From: Actinomyces sp. Marseille-P3109
GTDB lineage: Bacteria; Actinomycetota; Actinomycetes; Actinomycetales; Actinomycetaceae
Assembly: GCF_900323545.1 (NCBI RefSeq)
Contig: NZ_OOHN01000008.1
Coordinates: forward strand, 2,558,460-2,622,459
Direction of reading: 5' to 3'
Length of the DNA: 64,000 bases
Both the position numbers and the translations under genes were made by a program. Shown piece after piece: positions 33,321 to 44,362 of the stretch (positions are counted from its first letter, which is position 1; each line of letters starts with the position of its first letter). Below the pieces are notes generated by a model, which ran no database searches, had not been told where the DNA came from, and was given only the letters and a program-made list of their open reading frames with translations.

Positions 33321-35998
33321 GCTTCGACCTCACTCTCGTTGTCTTCCAACGCTACCGTGTCAGCCACTGAGTCTGCAGGAGAGTCATCAGTCTCACCTTC
33401 TGATGCGCTGCCGGCCGGAGCCTCATCGGCAGTGCCGGCCGACTCGGCGCTCGGGCTGCTACCGGCGGCATCGACCGCCTCCTCCATATCCCGCTCGGTG
33501 TTGCGGGCCACTGCGATGATGCGGTCCCCGGCGTCGGGCTTGGCGAAGGTCACGCCCTGAGTGGTTCGTCCGGTGCGCGAGACCTCGACGACGGCGGAGC
33601 GGACCACCTTGCCCGAGGCCATGATGCACAGCACCTCGTCACCGGAGTCGGTCACCAGGGCGCCCACGAGATTACCGCGCGCCTCAACGAGGTTGGCGAC
33701 CTTGACGCCCAGGCCACCACGGCCCTTGACCGGGTAGTCGACGACGTTGGTGCGCTTGGCGTAGCCGCCCTCGGTGACGACGAACAGGTCGGCATCCTGC
33801 CAGGTGGGGTCGACGACATCCATGGCCAGCAGGTAGTCGCCCGGACGGAACCGCATACCGGTCACGCCGCTGGTGGCCCGCCCGGTGGGACGCAGAGTGC
33901 CGTCGTCGGCATGGAAGCGCAGCGACTGGCCGGCATGGGAGACCAGAAGGAGGTCCTGTCCCTTGCTCAGGAGCCTGGCGGAGACGAGCTCGTCGTAGTT
34001 GCCGTCCTCGTCCTGGCGCAGGTTGATGGCGATGACGCCGCCGGAGCGGTTGGAGTTGTACTCGCTCAGGCGCGTCTTCTTCACCAGGCCTCGACGGGTG
34101 GCCAGGACCAGGAAGTCGGCCTGGTCATAGTCCTGAAGCTCCATGACCTGGGCGATCTCCTCGCCCGGCTGGAAGGCCAGGAGGTTGGCCACGTGCTGGC
34201 CCTTGGAGTCGCGGCCGCCCTCGGGCAGCTCGTAGCCCTTGGCGCGGTAGACCCGGCCGTAGTTGGTGAAGAACAGCAGCCAGCGGTGCGTCGTCGTGAC
34301 GAAGAAGTGGTCGACGACGTCGTCCTCGCGCAGCGTGGCCCCGCGGATGCCCTTGCCGCCGCGGTGCTGGGAGCGGTAGGAGTCGGTGCGGGTGCGCTTG
34401 GCGTAGCCGGAGCGGGTGATGGTGACGACCACGTCCTCCTCGGGGATGAGGTCCTCCATGCTCATCTCGCCGTCGAAGGGCACGATCCGGGTGCGGCGCT
34501 CGTCCCCGTACTTCTCAACGATCTCGGCGAGCTCGTCGGAGACGATGCCCCGCTGACGCTCCGGGGAGGCGATGATCTCGCGCAGGTCCTTGACCCGGGC
34601 GCGCAGCTCCTCGGACTCCTGCTGGATCTTGAGACGCTCCAGGGCGGCCAGGCGGCGCAGCTGGAGGGAGAGGATCGCCTCGGCCTGGGCCTCATCGACG
34701 TCCAGCAGCCCCATGAGGCCGGTGCGGGCCTCCTCGGTGGTGGGCGAGCGCCGGATGAGGGCGATGACCGCGTCGAGGGCGTCGATCGCCTTGAGCAGGC
34801 CCTCGAGGATGTGGAGGCGCTCCTCGGCCTTGCGCAGGCGGAAGCGCGAGCGGCGCACGACGACATCGATCTGGTGGGTGACCCAGTGGCGCACGAACCC
34901 GTCCAGGCTCAGGGTGCGCGGCACCCCGTCGACCAGGGCGAGCATGTTGGCCGGGAAGTTGTCCTGGAGCTGGGTGCGCTTGTAGAGGTTGTTGAGGACC
35001 ACCTTGGCGACGGCGTCGCGCTTGAGGACGATGACGAGCCGCTGGCCGGTGCGCCCGGAGGTCTCGTCACGGATGTCGGCGATGCCGGTGACCTGGCCGT
35101 CGCGCACGAGCTGGGCGATCTTGTCCGCCAGGTTGTCGGGATTGACCTGGTAGGGCAGCTCGGTGACCACGAGGCACTGGCGCCCCTGGATCTCCTCGAC
35201 GTTGACCACGGCGCGCTGGGTGATGGAGCCGCGGCCGGTGCGGTAGGCGTCCTCGATGCCCCGGCGGCCCAGGATCGTGGCGCCGGTCGGGAAGTCCGGG
35301 CCAGGAATCCGCTCGATGAGGGCGTCGAGCAGCTCCTCGCGCGAGGCGTCGGGGTGCTCGAGGTACCACTGGGCGCCGCGGGCGATCTCGCGCAGGTTGT
35401 GGGGAGGAATGCGGGTGGCCATGCCGACGGCGATGCCCTCGGAGCCGTTGACCAGGAGATTGGGGAACCGCGCCGGCAGGATGACCGGCTCCTGGTTGCG
35501 CCCGTCGTAGTTGTCCTGGAAGTCGACACTGTCCTCGTCGATGTCCCGAAGCATCTCCATGGCCAGGGGCGCCATCTTGCACTCGGTGTACCGGGGGGCG
35601 GCGGGCCCCAGGTTGCCGGGCGTGCCGAAGTTCCCCTGACCGGCCACCAGCGGGTAGCGCATCGACCACCACTGGACCAGCCGGGCCAGGGCGTCGTAGA
35701 TGGCACTGTCGCCGTGGGGGTGGTAGGTCCCCATGACGTCCCCGACGACACGGGAGGACTTGGAGAAGGAGGCGGTGGGGCGGTAGCCGCCGTCGTACAT
35801 GGCGTACAGGACACGGCGGTGGACCGGCTTGAGCCCGTCACGCACGTCCGGCAGGGCGCGGCCCACGATGACGCTCATCGCGTAGTCGAGGTAGGAGCGC
35901 TGCATCTCCATCTGGAGGTCGACCGGCTGGATGCGCTCGGGCCTGACGGCGTCGGTCAACCCCTCGTTGTCGATGATCTCTTCAACTTCGTCGCTCAC
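33317..35998 (-). CDS. gyrA: DNA gyrase subunit A
   Basis: 893 residues. Breakage-reunion subunit that introduces negative supercoils. The winged-helix core carries the catalytic Tyr in [10 protein letters not shown]. The quinolone-resistance region reads [15 protein letters not shown], with the Ser and Asp of the sensitive form. The GyrA box QHRGGKGI starts the C-terminal beta-pinwheel, and an acidic Ser/Glu/Ala-rich tail of about 60 residues follows. No intein is present. It lies 88 bases downstream of gyrB on the same strand. Confidence 0.98.
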   Translation of the reverse strand: MSDEVEEIIDNEGLTDAVRPERIQPVDLQMEMQRSYLDYAMSVIVGRALPDVRDGLKPVHRRVLYAMYDGGYRPTASFSKSSRVVGDVMGTYHPHGDSAIYDALARLVQWWSMRYPLVAGQGNFGTPGNLGPAAPRYTECKMAPLAMEMLRDIDEDSVDFQDNYDGRNQEPVILPARFPNLLVNGSEGIAVGMATRIPPHNLREIARGAQWYLEHPDASREELLDALIERIPGPDFPTGATILGRRGIEDAYRTGRGSITQRAVVNVEEIQGRQCLVVTELPYQVNPDNLADKIAQLVRDGQVTGIADIRDETSGRTGQRLVIVLKRDAVAKVVLNNLYKRTQLQDNFPANMLALVDGVPRTLSLDGFVRHWVTHQIDVVVRRSRFRLRKAEERLHILEGLLKAIDALDAVIALIRRSPTTEEARTGLMGLLDVDEAQAEAILSLQLRRLAALERLKIQQESEELRARVKDLREIIASPERQRGIVSDELAEIVEKYGDERRTRIVPFDGEMSMEDLIPEEDVVVTITRSGYAKRTRTDSYRSQHRGGKGIRGATLREDDVVDHFFVTTTHRWLLFFTNYGRVYRAKGYELPEGGRDSKGQHVANLLAFQPGEEIAQVMELQDYDQADFLVLATRRGLVKKTRLSEYNSNRSGGVIAINLRQDEDGNYDELVSARLLSKGQDLLLVSHAGQSLRFHADDGTLRPTGRATSGVTGMRFRPGDYLLAMDVVDPTWQDADLFVVTEGGYAKRTNVVDYPVKGRGGLGVKVANLVEARGNLVGALVTDSGDEVLCIMASGKVVRSAVVEVSRTGRTTQGVTFAKPDAGDRIIAVARNTERDMEEAVDAAGSSPSAESAGTADEAPAGSASEGETDDSPADSVADTVALEDNESEVEA

Positions 35999-36086
35999 AG
36001 GATTCCTTCGTGTTCAGAGGATGTCGCCGGAAGCAGGCCGGCGGTTCACGGGTCGCTCAGTGCCGGTCAGTGCCGGACATTGACCC

Positions 36087-38114
36087 TCAGATGTCCAGGA
36101 AGCGGACGTCGGAGGCGTTGCGCTGGATGAAGGAGCGCCGCTGCTCGACGTCGTCGCCCATGAGGATCGCGAAGGTCTCATCGGCGTCGGCCGCCTCGTC
36201 GAGCGTGACCTGCTTGAGGATGCGGGTCGTGGGGTCCATGGTGGTCTCCCACAGCTCGTGATCGTTCATCTCGCCCAGACCCTTGTAGCGCTGGATCCCG
36301 CCATCCTTGGGCAGGCGGAGGCCTTTGGCTTGACCGGCGGCCAGCAGCTTGTCGCGCTCGGCGTCGGAGTAGGCGAACTCGTGCTCGGCGTTGGACCACT
36401 TGAGCCGGTACAGCGGCGGCATGGCGATGTAGGTGTGGCCGTGCTCGATGAGAGGACGCATGTAACGGAACAGGAGGGTCAGCAGCAGGGTGGCGATGTG
36501 CTGGCCGTCGACGTCGGCATCGGCCATGATGACGATCTTGCCGTAGCGCAGCTTGGTGATGTCGAAGTCCTCACCGATGCCGGTACCGAAGGCGGTGATG
36601 AGGCTGCGGATCGTGTCGGAGGACAGGGCCCGGTCCAGGCGCGCCTTCTCCACGTTGAGGATCTTGCCTCGGATCGGCATGATCGCCTGGTGCTCGGGGT
36701 CGCGGCCACCGACGGCGGAGCCACCGGCCGAGTCGCCCTCGACGATGAAGATCTCTGAGTCCGCGGCATTCTTCGAGGAGCAGTCCCGCAGCTTACCGGG
36801 CATGGAGGCGGACTCCAGGACGCCCTTGCGGCGGGTGGCCTCGCGGGCCTTGCGGGCGGCCAGGCGCGCGGCGGCGGCCTGGGATGCCTTGGTGATGATG
36901 GCGCGGGCGTCGCCCGGGTGGGAGTCCAGCCAGTCACCGAGCTGCCCGTAGACGGTCTGCTGGACGAAGGTGCGGGCCTCGGTGTTGCCGAGCTTGGTCT
37001 TGGTCTGACCCTCGAACTGCGGCTCGGAGAGCTTGACCGAGATGACGGCCGTCAGGCCCTCACGGATGTCGTCACCGGTGAGGTTGTCGTCGCGCTCCTT
37101 GAGCAGGCCCTTGTCCCGGGCGTACTTGTTGACCAGCGTGGTCAGCGCCGTGCGGAAGCCCTCCTCGTGGGTGCCGCCCTCGGTGGTGTTGATCGTGTTG
37201 GCGTAGGTGTGGACCGACTCGGAGTAGGAACTGGTCCACTGCATCGCGATCTCAAGGCTGATGGAGTGGGTCTCGCCCAGAGTCTGCTCGGCCTCGACGT
37301 CGATGATCTCGGGGTGGATGAGCTCGGCCTTCTTGGACTTGTTGAGGAAGGCGACGTAGTCGCTCAGGCCGTGCTCGTAGCAGTAGGAGTCGGTGCGGAA
37401 ACCGACCTCGGGGGCATCGGGAGCGGAGTCGTCACCGGTGATCTCGTCACCGGCGTCCTGAACGCCGACGCGCTCGTCAGTCAGAGTGATGCGCAGGCCC
37501 TTGTTGAGGAAGGCCATCTGCTGGAACCGACGGCGCAGCGTCTCGTAGTCGAAGTCGACCGTCTCGAAGATGCTCGGGTCCGGGTAGAAGGTCTGGGTGG
37601 TGCCGGTGGACTCGGTGGCCTCGCCCTTGACGAGCTCGGTGATGGGACGGCCGCCGTCAGCGAACGACATGCGCCACACGAATCCCTGCCGGCGGACCTC
37701 GGTGTCCACCCGGGTGGACAGGGCGTTGACCACGGAGATGCCCACACCGTGCAGACCACCGGAGACCGCGTAGCCGCCGCCTCCGAACTTGCCTCCGGCG
37801 TGCAGGATCGTCATGACGACCTCGACGGTGGGCCTGTGCTCGGTGGGGTGCTCGTCGACCGGGATGCCGCGGCCGTTGTCGCTGACGCGCACGCCGCCGT
37901 CGGCCAGGATGGTGATCTCGATGTGGTCGCAGTAGCCGGCCAGGGCCTCGTCGACGGAGTTGTCGACAACCTCGTAGACGAGGTGGTGCAGCCCGCGCTC
38001 ACCGGTTGAGCCGATGTACATGCCGGGGCGCTTCCGGACCGCTTCGAGCCCTTCGAGGACAGTGATGTCCGAGGCTCCGTAATCATGATTCACAGTGGCG
38101 TCCTGGTCAGACAC
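36087..38114 (-). CDS. gyrB: DNA gyrase subunit B
   Basis: 675 residues. ATPase subunit of gyrase. GHKL ATP-binding motifs are [30 protein letters not shown] and [15 protein letters not shown]. The transducer domain and the Toprim domain ([21 protein letters not shown]) follow, with the metal motif MADADVDG. The C-terminal end is [17 protein letters not shown]. Also typical is the start [20 protein letters not shown]. Confidence 0.98.
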   Translation of the reverse strand: MSDQDATVNHDYGASDITVLEGLEAVRKRPGMYIGSTGERGLHHLVYEVVDNSVDEALAGYCDHIEITILADGGVRVSDNGRGIPVDEHPTEHRPTVEVVMTILHAGGKFGGGGYAVSGGLHGVGISVVNALSTRVDTEVRRQGFVWRMSFADGGRPITELVKGEATESTGTTQTFYPDPSIFETVDFDYETLRRRFQQMAFLNKGLRITLTDERVGVQDAGDEITGDDSAPDAPEVGFRTDSYCYEHGLSDYVAFLNKSKKAELIHPEIIDVEAEQTLGETHSISLEIAMQWTSSYSESVHTYANTINTTEGGTHEEGFRTALTTLVNKYARDKGLLKERDDNLTGDDIREGLTAVISVKLSEPQFEGQTKTKLGNTEARTFVQQTVYGQLGDWLDSHPGDARAIITKASQAAAARLAARKAREATRRKGVLESASMPGKLRDCSSKNAADSEIFIVEGDSAGGSAVGGRDPEHQAIMPIRGKILNVEKARLDRALSSDTIRSLITAFGTGIGEDFDITKLRYGKIVIMADADVDGQHIATLLLTLLFRYMRPLIEHGHTYIAMPPLYRLKWSNAEHEFAYSDAERDKLLAAGQAKGLRLPKDGGIQRYKGLGEMNDHELWETTMDPTTRILKQVTLDEAADADETFAILMGDDVEQRRSFIQRNASDVRFLDI

Positions 38115-38440
38115 GTGTCAGTTGCTCCTCAATCTGTGCGCATCGGGACCCCGGTGGTCCGATGTCTCCGTCCGGGCCCTTCACACGACGATCCTGAGGA
38201 GGATCGTGCGCACACGTAGGTGGGTACATCAGGACGGTCCTGGGCGCACCTTGGGCGGTTTCACCGCATTCTAGCGTAGAAAGGCTCCTGACCCGCTGTG
38301 CAGGGGGCGGCTGGGAGCGTGCCCGTGGTCACCTCTGTTGCGCGTAGGTCACTGAACTTCGCAGTGGTTCGTGTCCGGCTCGTGTCTTTCCACCGGAGAC
38401 GACCCGTGGCCGGGGCGCTGGCGATGATACCGCGGGACCG
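38115..38440. other. gyrB leader region
   Basis: About 325 bases without a gene. A small hairpin CGATCCT/AGGATCG lies near 38189-38206 in the leader. TAGAAT on the minus strand (38268-38273) is a possible -10 box; no convincing -35 is seen. Confidence 0.4.
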
Positions 38441-39166
38441 CTAACCGTATGTATCGCGCGGGCCGCGGGTGCCGCGCAGGCCGACGCCGCGGCGCTTCCA
38501 GGAGGGGCCGGCCGGCCCCAGGATCCGTAGCTCCACACCATCCCCGGTGCTGATGCCTCCGGCCTGGCGTCCGCCGGGACCGGAGCGCAGGGCCTCGACG
38601 ATCCTGGCCTCGATGGTCGGCTGGAGGAGGCGGAGCTGCTGCGCCCAGCTCGACGACGAGGCGCGCAGGGTGATGCGACCGGCCTCGAAGGACTCGATCG
38701 TGCAGTGCTCGGCGATCTGGTCGCCCACGATGGCCTGCCATCGGGCGACGACGCCGGCCACCGCGAGCTTCCCGGCCCAACCGTTGTCGGCCACCATGCG
38801 ACGCAGCTCGCGCTGCCCGGTGCGGGGGTCGAAGGGGGTGGGGCCGGGCCGGTCTCGCCCGCGCGCCAGCCCGGGGCCGCGGTCGGCCGGGTCGTCCGGG
38901 TTCTGTCCCAGTGCCCGGGCCAGCTCACGACGCCGGTCCCAGGGCGCTGTCTCCTCCGATCCGGCGCCGGCGGGGGCATCGCGGACCGGCTCTCGCAGCT
39001 TACGAGCCGGGACCCGGCTGTCTCCCTTCTCCCAGGCCCGGGCCCGCTGGCGGGTCAGGGGGCGTTGCGCCAGGACGTCGGGGAACGGATCGACGCCGCG
39101 GGCACCGTCCGCGGCGCCGCCCGCACCGACGGGGCTGTCACCGGTGGGCCGGGGCTGCTCAGCCAC
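38441..39166 (-). CDS. dciA: DciA-family (DUF721) helicase-associated protein
   Basis: 241 residues from GTG 39166, which overlaps the end of recF. A disordered Pro/Arg-rich N-terminal part of about 140 residues is followed by the DUF721 fold: WAGKLAVAGVVARWQAIVGD, TIESFEAGRITLRASSSSWA, QQLRLLQPTIEARI. DciA proteins interact with DnaB and promote its loading in bacteria lacking DnaC/DnaI. The dnaA-dnaN-recF-dciA-gyrB order is standard in actinobacteria. Confidence 0.92.
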   Translation of the reverse strand: MAEQPRPTGDSPVGAGGAADGARGVDPFPDVLAQRPLTRQRARAWEKGDSRVPARKLREPVRDAPAGAGSEETAPWDRRRELARALGQNPDDPADRGPGLARGRDRPGPTPFDPRTGQRELRRMVADNGWAGKLAVAGVVARWQAIVGDQIAEHCTIESFEAGRITLRASSSSWAQQLRLLQPTIEARIVEALRSGPGGRQAGGISTGDGVELRILGPAGPSWKRRGVGLRGTRGPRDTYG

Positions 39167-40376
39167 GGGTGACCTCGCCGTCGGCCACACGGTACCGAGT
39201 GCCGGCGAGCTCGGTGGGGACATCGTCGTCGACGGCGGCGGTCAGCAGGACCTGCTGGGCCCCGGCCACCATCTGGGCCAGGGCGCGGCGGCGCTGCTCG
39301 TCGAGGGAGGCGAAGACATCGTCGAGGATGAGGACCGGCTCTCCATCGCCACCGTAGGCGTCGACGTCGGTGCGCAGCATGTCGTAGGAGGCCAGACGCA
39401 GCGCGAGGGCCAGGGACCACTGCTCGCCGTGGGAGGCGAATCCGCGGGCGGGCATACCGGTGAGGAACAGGGAGAGGTCGTCACGGTGCGCCCCGACGAG
39501 ATTCGCACCGCGGTCGATCTCTCGGGCGTGGAGCTCGCCCATGGCAGTCTCCAGACGTGTGGCGACGGCGGCCTCATCGAGGAGCGCCTCCTCACCGGCG
39601 AGCCAGGCCCCCTCGTCATGCGGATCGGGCTCCGGGGACCCCTCGTGAATCAGCAGGCTCGAACGGTAGGCGAGCTGAGCGAGGGAACGCTGCCCGGAAC
39701 TTCCCGAGACGGTCTCGTAGGCGGAGGCCACCCAGGGGCGCAGACGCCGCACGACGTCGACCCTGGCGGTCATGAGCCGGGCGGCCGCTGCGGCGAGCTG
39801 GCCGTCCCAGACCTCCAGGGTGGAGAGCATGGAGGCGGTCGACGAGCGGGCAGCGCGCGCTGACTTCAGGAGGCTGGCACGCTGAGCGAGGATCTTGTCG
39901 TGCTCGGCGCGCACCCCGGCCAGGCCCGGGCGCAGAGTGACCACCAGGTCGTCGAGGAACCCTCGACGCACCCCGGGCTCGGCGCGCACCAGGGAGAGGT
40001 CCTCAGGAGCGAAGACGACGGCGCGCAAAACCCCGAGCAGGTCGCGGGGACGGCAACTGCCCCGGTTGAGACGGGCCCGGTTCGCCTTACCGGCGATGAT
40101 CTCGATCTCCAGGACGCTGGGTCTCTCACCGTGGACGGCCCGGGCGCGGACGACGGCGCCGGCCGGCTGGGACTGGTCCGGCGTCGCCCGGCGCACCAGG
40201 GCGGTGTCGGCCCCGATCCGGTGGGAGGAGAGCGTCGCCAGGTAGACGATCGCCTCAACCAGGTTGGTCTTACCCTGCCCGTTGGAGCCGACGAAGGCGC
40301 TGGGGCCGGGCTCCAGGGACAAGACCAGGTTCCGGTAGGAGCGGAAGTCGTCCAGGGAGAGGTCAGAGACGTACAT
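39159..40376 (-). CDS. recF: DNA replication and repair protein RecF
   Basis: 405 residues starting MYVSDLSLDDFRSYRNLVLS, typical of RecF. SMC-like ATPase that helps load RecA at gaps. Walker A is GSNGQGKT near residue 30; the ABC-like signature region is around SHGEQWSLALALRLASYDML; Walker B is VLILDDVFASLD. The frame is open upstream but the family N-terminus fixes ATG 40376, 13 bases after dnaN. Confidence 0.96.
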   Translation of the reverse strand: MYVSDLSLDDFRSYRNLVLSLEPGPSAFVGSNGQGKTNLVEAIVYLATLSSHRIGADTALVRRATPDQSQPAGAVVRARAVHGERPSVLEIEIIAGKANRARLNRGSCRPRDLLGVLRAVVFAPEDLSLVRAEPGVRRGFLDDLVVTLRPGLAGVRAEHDKILAQRASLLKSARAARSSTASMLSTLEVWDGQLAAAAARLMTARVDVVRRLRPWVASAYETVSGSSGQRSLAQLAYRSSLLIHEGSPEPDPHDEGAWLAGEEALLDEAAVATRLETAMGELHAREIDRGANLVGAHRDDLSLFLTGMPARGFASHGEQWSLALALRLASYDMLRTDVDAYGGDGEPVLILDDVFASLDEQRRRALAQMVAGAQQVLLTAAVDDDVPTELAGTRYRVADGEVTRG

Positions 40377-40389
40377 GCATCGTGGAGTC

Positions 40390-41538
40390 TCAGGCTCCGA
40401 AGCGGATCGGCATGAGCAGATAGCGGAAGGTGGAGTCCTCGGTGCCGCCGATGGAGTCCATTCCCGTGAGCACCGCCGGCTTCGAGGCGTGGGTGAAGTC
40501 GAGGCGGACATAGGGCTGGTTGAGCGCGCCCAGGCCATCGAGGAGGTAGCCGGGGTTGAAGGCGGTGGAGATGTCGTCGCCCTCGAGGTGGGCGACGAGC
40601 TGCTCAGTGGCCTGGGCGTCGTCGCCCTGCCCGGCGTCGAGCTCCAGGTTGCCCTGAGTAAAGGACATGTGGATGGGGGTGGAGCGGTCGGCGACGAGGC
40701 TGACGCGGCGCACTGCCGCCATGAGCTCGTCGGTGCCCACCGTGGCGTGGATCGAGGTGGACTCCGGGAAGAGGCGGCGCACCGGAGGGTAGTCGCCGTC
40801 GGTGAGCAGGGAGGTGGTACGCCTGCCACCGGCCTCGAATCCGATGAGACTGGAGGCGGCCGACTCACTGCTCAGGGCCACGGTCACGTCGCCCGAGGAG
40901 GTCAGTGACTTGGCGACGTCGGACAGGGTGCGGGCCTTGAGCAGGGCCGTCGTGGACAGATCCGTGCTGGCGGGCGACCAGGTCAGCTCCCGCATGGCCA
41001 GTCGGTAGCGGTCGGTGGCCATCAGCACCAGGGAGCTGCCCTCGACCTCTATCTGCACGCTGGTGAGCAGGGGCAGGGTGTCGTCACGGGAGGCCGCGAT
41101 GGAGACCTGCGCCACAGCACGGGCCAGGTCGTGGGCGTCGATCGTTCCGGCGACGGCGGGCATGACCGGAAGCGCCGGGTAGTCATCGGCCGCCATGGCC
41201 GCCAGGGAGAAGCGGGCGGAGCCGCAGGAGACGGCCACCTTGTTGCCCTCGACCTCCAGGTCGACGGGCTTGTTCGGCAAGGCCTTGGCGATGTCGGCCA
41301 GGAGCCGTCCGGAGACGAGGACGACGCCGTCCTCCTCGACGTCGGCGGCCACCTCGCAGTGGGCGGAAACCTCGTAGTCGAAGGAGGCCAGGACCAGGCT
41401 GGAGCCCTTGGCCTCCAGACGCACTCCGGCCAGGACCGGCACCGGTGGGCGGGCGGGCACGGATCGTGCAGTCCAGGTGACGGCTTCGGCGAGGATGTCT
41501 CGGTCAACCCTGAGCTTCACGGTAGGTGCCTCCGTCAT
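40390..41538 (-). CDS. dnaN: DNA polymerase III beta subunit (sliding clamp)
   Basis: 382 residues from ATG 41538. Ring-shaped processivity clamp with three repeated domains. Family motifs are RVDRDILAEAVTWTARSVPA, VLAGVRLEA, FDYEVSAHCEV and the C-terminal YLLMPIRFGA. ATG 41538 has no ribosome site; GTG 41520, six codons in, follows GGAGG at ideal spacing and may be the real start (376 residues). Confidence 0.97.
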   Translation of the reverse strand: MTEAPTVKLRVDRDILAEAVTWTARSVPARPPVPVLAGVRLEAKGSSLVLASFDYEVSAHCEVAADVEEDGVVLVSGRLLADIAKALPNKPVDLEVEGNKVAVSCGSARFSLAAMAADDYPALPVMPAVAGTIDAHDLARAVAQVSIAASRDDTLPLLTSVQIEVEGSSLVLMATDRYRLAMRELTWSPASTDLSTTALLKARTLSDVAKSLTSSGDVTVALSSESAASSLIGFEAGGRRTTSLLTDGDYPPVRRLFPESTSIHATVGTDELMAAVRRVSLVADRSTPIHMSFTQGNLELDAGQGDDAQATEQLVAHLEGDDISTAFNPGYLLDGLGALNQPYVRLDFTHASKPAVLTGMDSIGGTEDSTFRYLLMPIRFGA

Positions 41539-42041
41539 GGTAGGTCGGTCAGAAACGCTTCGCGGCACAACTGACTCATACAGGTGCGTGCATGCCAGCA
41601 GGTCGCCGGCAGGTAGTCGGCAGGAACCGCGCCGCTCGGAGCGCAGTCCTGGGTCGAGAGTGTAGACGGTAGACCGTACCAATCGCTCCCGTCACCAGGG
41701 ATCGCCCATCCTCATTTCATGTGCTTCCCCGAATGACAAGTGCTCGGGGTCCGGGCCGGCCTCGTTGGCCGATCGTGCTTCGCGGTCTCATGTCACTTTG
41801 GTTTGTAGGTGTAGTAGCACGTGTGGATGCTGGGGATAACAGGATCTTTCACTGCGACGACGCCGGTCCCGTTGGGGAACGACACGTGGGTGGTTCTGGT
41901 GAGCGCACGAGGGTCTCGGTGGAGAGAGTGAATGACACCCATGTCATTCCACAGAGAGGGTGATCGACCTCCACAGCGACACGCTTGCTCCTCCACCTGC
42001 CGTCCTCAGCACCGTCCACAGCTGCGCTTGCCGGGCTCGGA
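41539..42041. other. dnaA-dnaN intergenic region, part of the probable origin
   Basis: About 500 gene-free bases. DnaA-box-like sites with one or two mismatches: TGTGGATGC (41822-41830), TGGGGATAA (41831-41839), CCGTCCACA (42012-42020), with further TCCACAG fragments at 41948 and 41980. The stretch 41700-41850 is AT-richer than its surroundings. No perfect box is seen here, unlike the other side of dnaA. Confidence 0.55.
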
Positions 42042-43646
42042 TCAGGCGGGTGACTGGGCGGCCTGCTTGATGCGGCTGGTCAACTCGGTCACCTGGTTGA
42101 AGGTGGAGCGCCGCTCGGCCATGAGGGTGCGGATCTTCTTGTCGGCGCTCATGACGGTGGTGTGGTCGCGCCCGCCGAACTCCCGACCGATCTTGGGCAG
42201 GGAGAGGTCGGTGAGCTCACGGCACAGGTACATGGCGATGTGGCGGGCCGAGACCATGGTGCGTGAGCGGTTGGCCGAGCACAGGTCGTCGATGGTGATG
42301 CCGAAGTAGTCGGCGGTCTGGGCCATGATGAGGGAGGTAGTGATCTCCTGGCCCTCGGGGTCGGAGATGATGTCCTTGAGGACCATCTCCGCCAGGGTCT
42401 GGTCGACGGGCTGCTTATTGAGCGAGGCGAAGGCCGTCACGCGGATGAGCGCTCCCTCGAGCTCGCGGATGTTGGTGGTGATGCGCGAGGCGATGTACTC
42501 CAGGACATCGAAGGGGAGATCGAGGCCCTCAGCGGTGCCCTTGCGGGAGAGGATCGCGATGCGGGTCTCCAGGTCCGGGGGCTGGACGTCGGCCAGCAGC
42601 CCCCACTCGAAGCGGGAGCGCAGGCGCTCGTCGAGCCCGCCCAGAGCCTTGGGAGGCTGGTCGGAGGTGAGAACGACCTGCTTGCCCGAGGAGTGCAGGG
42701 AGTTGAAGGTGTGGAAGAACTCCTCAAGGGTCGACTCCTTGCCCTGGAGGAACTGGATGTCATCGACCAGGAGAATGTCGACCTCGCGGTAGCGGCGCTT
42801 GAAGCCCTCCATGCGGCCGTCGTCCTGGTTGCCATCGCGTACGCAGGCGATGAAGTCGGAGACGAAGACCTCGGAGTTGACGTACTTGACGCGGATTCCC
42901 GGGTTGAGCGTCTGAGAGTAGTGCCCGATGGCGTGCAGGAGATGGGTCTTGCCCAGGCCGGAGCCGCCGTAGATGAACAGGGGGTTGTAGGCGCGGGCCG
43001 GGGCTTCGGCGACGGCCAGGGCTGTGGCGTGGGCGAACCTGTTGGACGAGCCGGTGACGTAGGTGTCGAAGGTGTAGCGCGGGTTGAGCTGGGAGACGTC
43101 GTGGGCCGCGGTCGGCGTGAGCAGTCCGGTGGAGCTCTGGGCTCCGGCGGTGCCGGGGTTGTAGGCCCCGGGAAAGGTGGGCATGGCGGGCGAGGGGGCC
43201 GAGGCGGCGGAGGCCTGGGAGCGGGGCATCGGTGAGGGGGCCGAGGTCGGGTAGGCCGACGGATCACTGAGCTGCTCGCTGTAGGCGGGCACGGCGGGGG
43301 CGACTGCGGGAATGGCGCGGGGCGGTGAGGGCGGCGCGGTGGCCAGGTTGACGGGCTCAGGAGCCACGGGCGGCATCGGTGCTCGCAAGACCTCCGAGGA
43401 GGTGTCGACCGTGACCTCGATGGGCATGGGGCGTCCCCAGACCTGGGTGACGGCGGCGTTGATGGGACCGCGTGCCTGCTCGACGATGTCCTTGGCGAAG
43501 GCCGACCCGACGACGAGGACGAGGGTGCCGTCGACGTCGATGAGGTGAGTCATGCGAATCATCGACATCTTGCCCTGGCCCAGCTCCCCGGAGCTGGAGA
43601 GCACCTCGAGGGCGGAGAGCCATTTGGTGTTGGCGGCGTCGGGCAC
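42042..43646 (-). CDS. dnaA: Chromosomal replication initiator protein DnaA
   Basis: 534 residues. Domain I ([19 protein letters not shown]) is followed by a long Pro/Ala/Ser-rich domain II, then the AAA+ domain with Walker [16 protein letters not shown] and Walker [13 protein letters not shown]. The C-terminal DnaA-box-binding helix has [20 protein letters not shown] then [14 protein letters not shown] 43646 is chosen because AGGAG lies six bases upstream; the frame is open further up but domain I begins here. It binds TTATCCACA-type boxes, present on both sides of the gene. Confidence 0.97.
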   Translation of the reverse strand: MPDAANTKWLSALEVLSSSGELGQGKMSMIRMTHLIDVDGTLVLVVGSAFAKDIVEQARGPINAAVTQVWGRPMPIEVTVDTSSEVLRAPMPPVAPEPVNLATAPPSPPRAIPAVAPAVPAYSEQLSDPSAYPTSAPSPMPRSQASAASAPSPAMPTFPGAYNPGTAGAQSSTGLLTPTAAHDVSQLNPRYTFDTYVTGSSNRFAHATALAVAEAPARAYNPLFIYGGSGLGKTHLLHAIGHYSQTLNPGIRVKYVNSEVFVSDFIACVRDGNQDDGRMEGFKRRYREVDILLVDDIQFLQGKESTLEEFFHTFNSLHSSGKQVVLTSDQPPKALGGLDERLRSRFEWGLLADVQPPDLETRIAILSRKGTAEGLDLPFDVLEYIASRITTNIRELEGALIRVTAFASLNKQPVDQTLAEMVLKDIISDPEGQEITTSLIMAQTADYFGITIDDLCSANRSRTMVSARHIAMYLCRELTDLSLPKIGREFGGRDHTTVMSADKKIRTLMAERRSTFNQVTELTSRIKQAAQSPA

Positions 43647-44223
43647 GACGGACTCCTGATCGGCATGGTTGGTATTCCCTGTGATCGCAACCCGACCGGT
43701 GTCGGCCAGGGCACTGCGTCGATCATGACAGGGATGTGTGGGCCTGGCGAACCGGACTGTCTCGACCGGGCGTTCCATCATGCTGTTTCTCCACAGACTT
43801 GTCCACACCTGGGGACACAGCGAGCCATGACTCACAGGTAATCTTCAGAATAAACTCTGGTACTACTAGGGTTCTTGTCGTCCGATCGTGCGGCACCAGC
43901 CCGCGGAATGACAGATGTGTAGTGATTTTCCGAGCTATTGAGAAGATGCACACAGATCAGTGAGTTATCCACATATCCGCAGGATTGTGGACGGACTGCT
44001 TCCCACAGCGGTGGACACGAAGAGGCCTTGCCTGTGGACATGGTGTGGACGACGTCATCGGTCACAGTCGGCCGCATCCGTTTGACCGGCAAGAGGGCCA
44101 AACGTAGGCTGTTGCAGACGTTCGCGCGGAGTCACGTCCCGATCCAGGGGGCAGCCGTGCGAGCGACAGTGCCGCGAGCCTCGCGATGCACTGTTCCGAT
44201 CACCTCAAGCAGGAGTTACGCCC
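43647..44223. other. dnaA-rpmH intergenic region, probable oriC
   Basis: A perfect DnaA box TTATCCACA lies at 43965-43973 and the actinobacterial form TTGTCCACA at 43799-43807. One- or two-mismatch copies: TTCTCCACA (43787-43795), TGTGGACGG (43986-43994), TGTGGACAT (44033-44041) and TGTGGACGA (44044-44052). The stretch 43840-43960 is clearly A+T-rich for this genome and could be the unwinding element. Gene directions diverge from here (dnaA leftward, rpmH rightward), as expected for the origin. Confidence 0.7.
44082..44110 (+). promoter_or_regulatory. Promoter of rpmH-rnpA
   Basis: TTGACC (44082-44087) and TAGGCT (44105-44110) are separated by exactly 17 bases, a near-consensus housekeeping sigma promoter, 113 bases upstream of the rpmH start. 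Confidence 0.75.
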
Positions 44224-44361
44224 GTGAGCAAGCGGACCTACCAGCCGAACAACCGTCGTCGTGCCAAGGTGCACGGCTTCCGTAAGCGCATGTCCACCCG
44301 TGCAGGTCGCGCTGTCCTCGCTTCGCGACGCCGCAAGGGTCGCGCTCGCCTCGCTGCCTGA
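44224..44361 (+). CDS. rpmH: 50S ribosomal protein L34
   Basis: 45 residues from GTG 44224, very basic: [20 protein letters not shown] then [19 protein letters not shown]. Canonical L34, too short for a 60-residue cut-off. It is preceded by AGGAG. It starts the rpmH-rnpA-yidD-yidC-jag-rsmG operon. Confidence 0.98.
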   Translation: MSKRTYQPNNRRRAKVHGFRKRMSTRAGRAVLASRRRKGRARLAA

Positions 44362-44362
44362 G

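Noticed and set aside
33911..36130. 739-codon plus-strand frame opposite gyrA
   Set aside because: Antisense shadow of gyrA; low-complexity composition and no ribosome site or family.
33317..38114. Inteins or quinolone-resistance changes in gyrase
   Set aside because: GyrA and GyrB run through without insertion, and the Ser and Asp of the quinolone region are the sensitive type.
40377..40868. Extended N-terminus of RecF
   Set aside because: Overlaps dnaN in another frame; the family's MYVSDLSL start fixes the real ATG at 40376.
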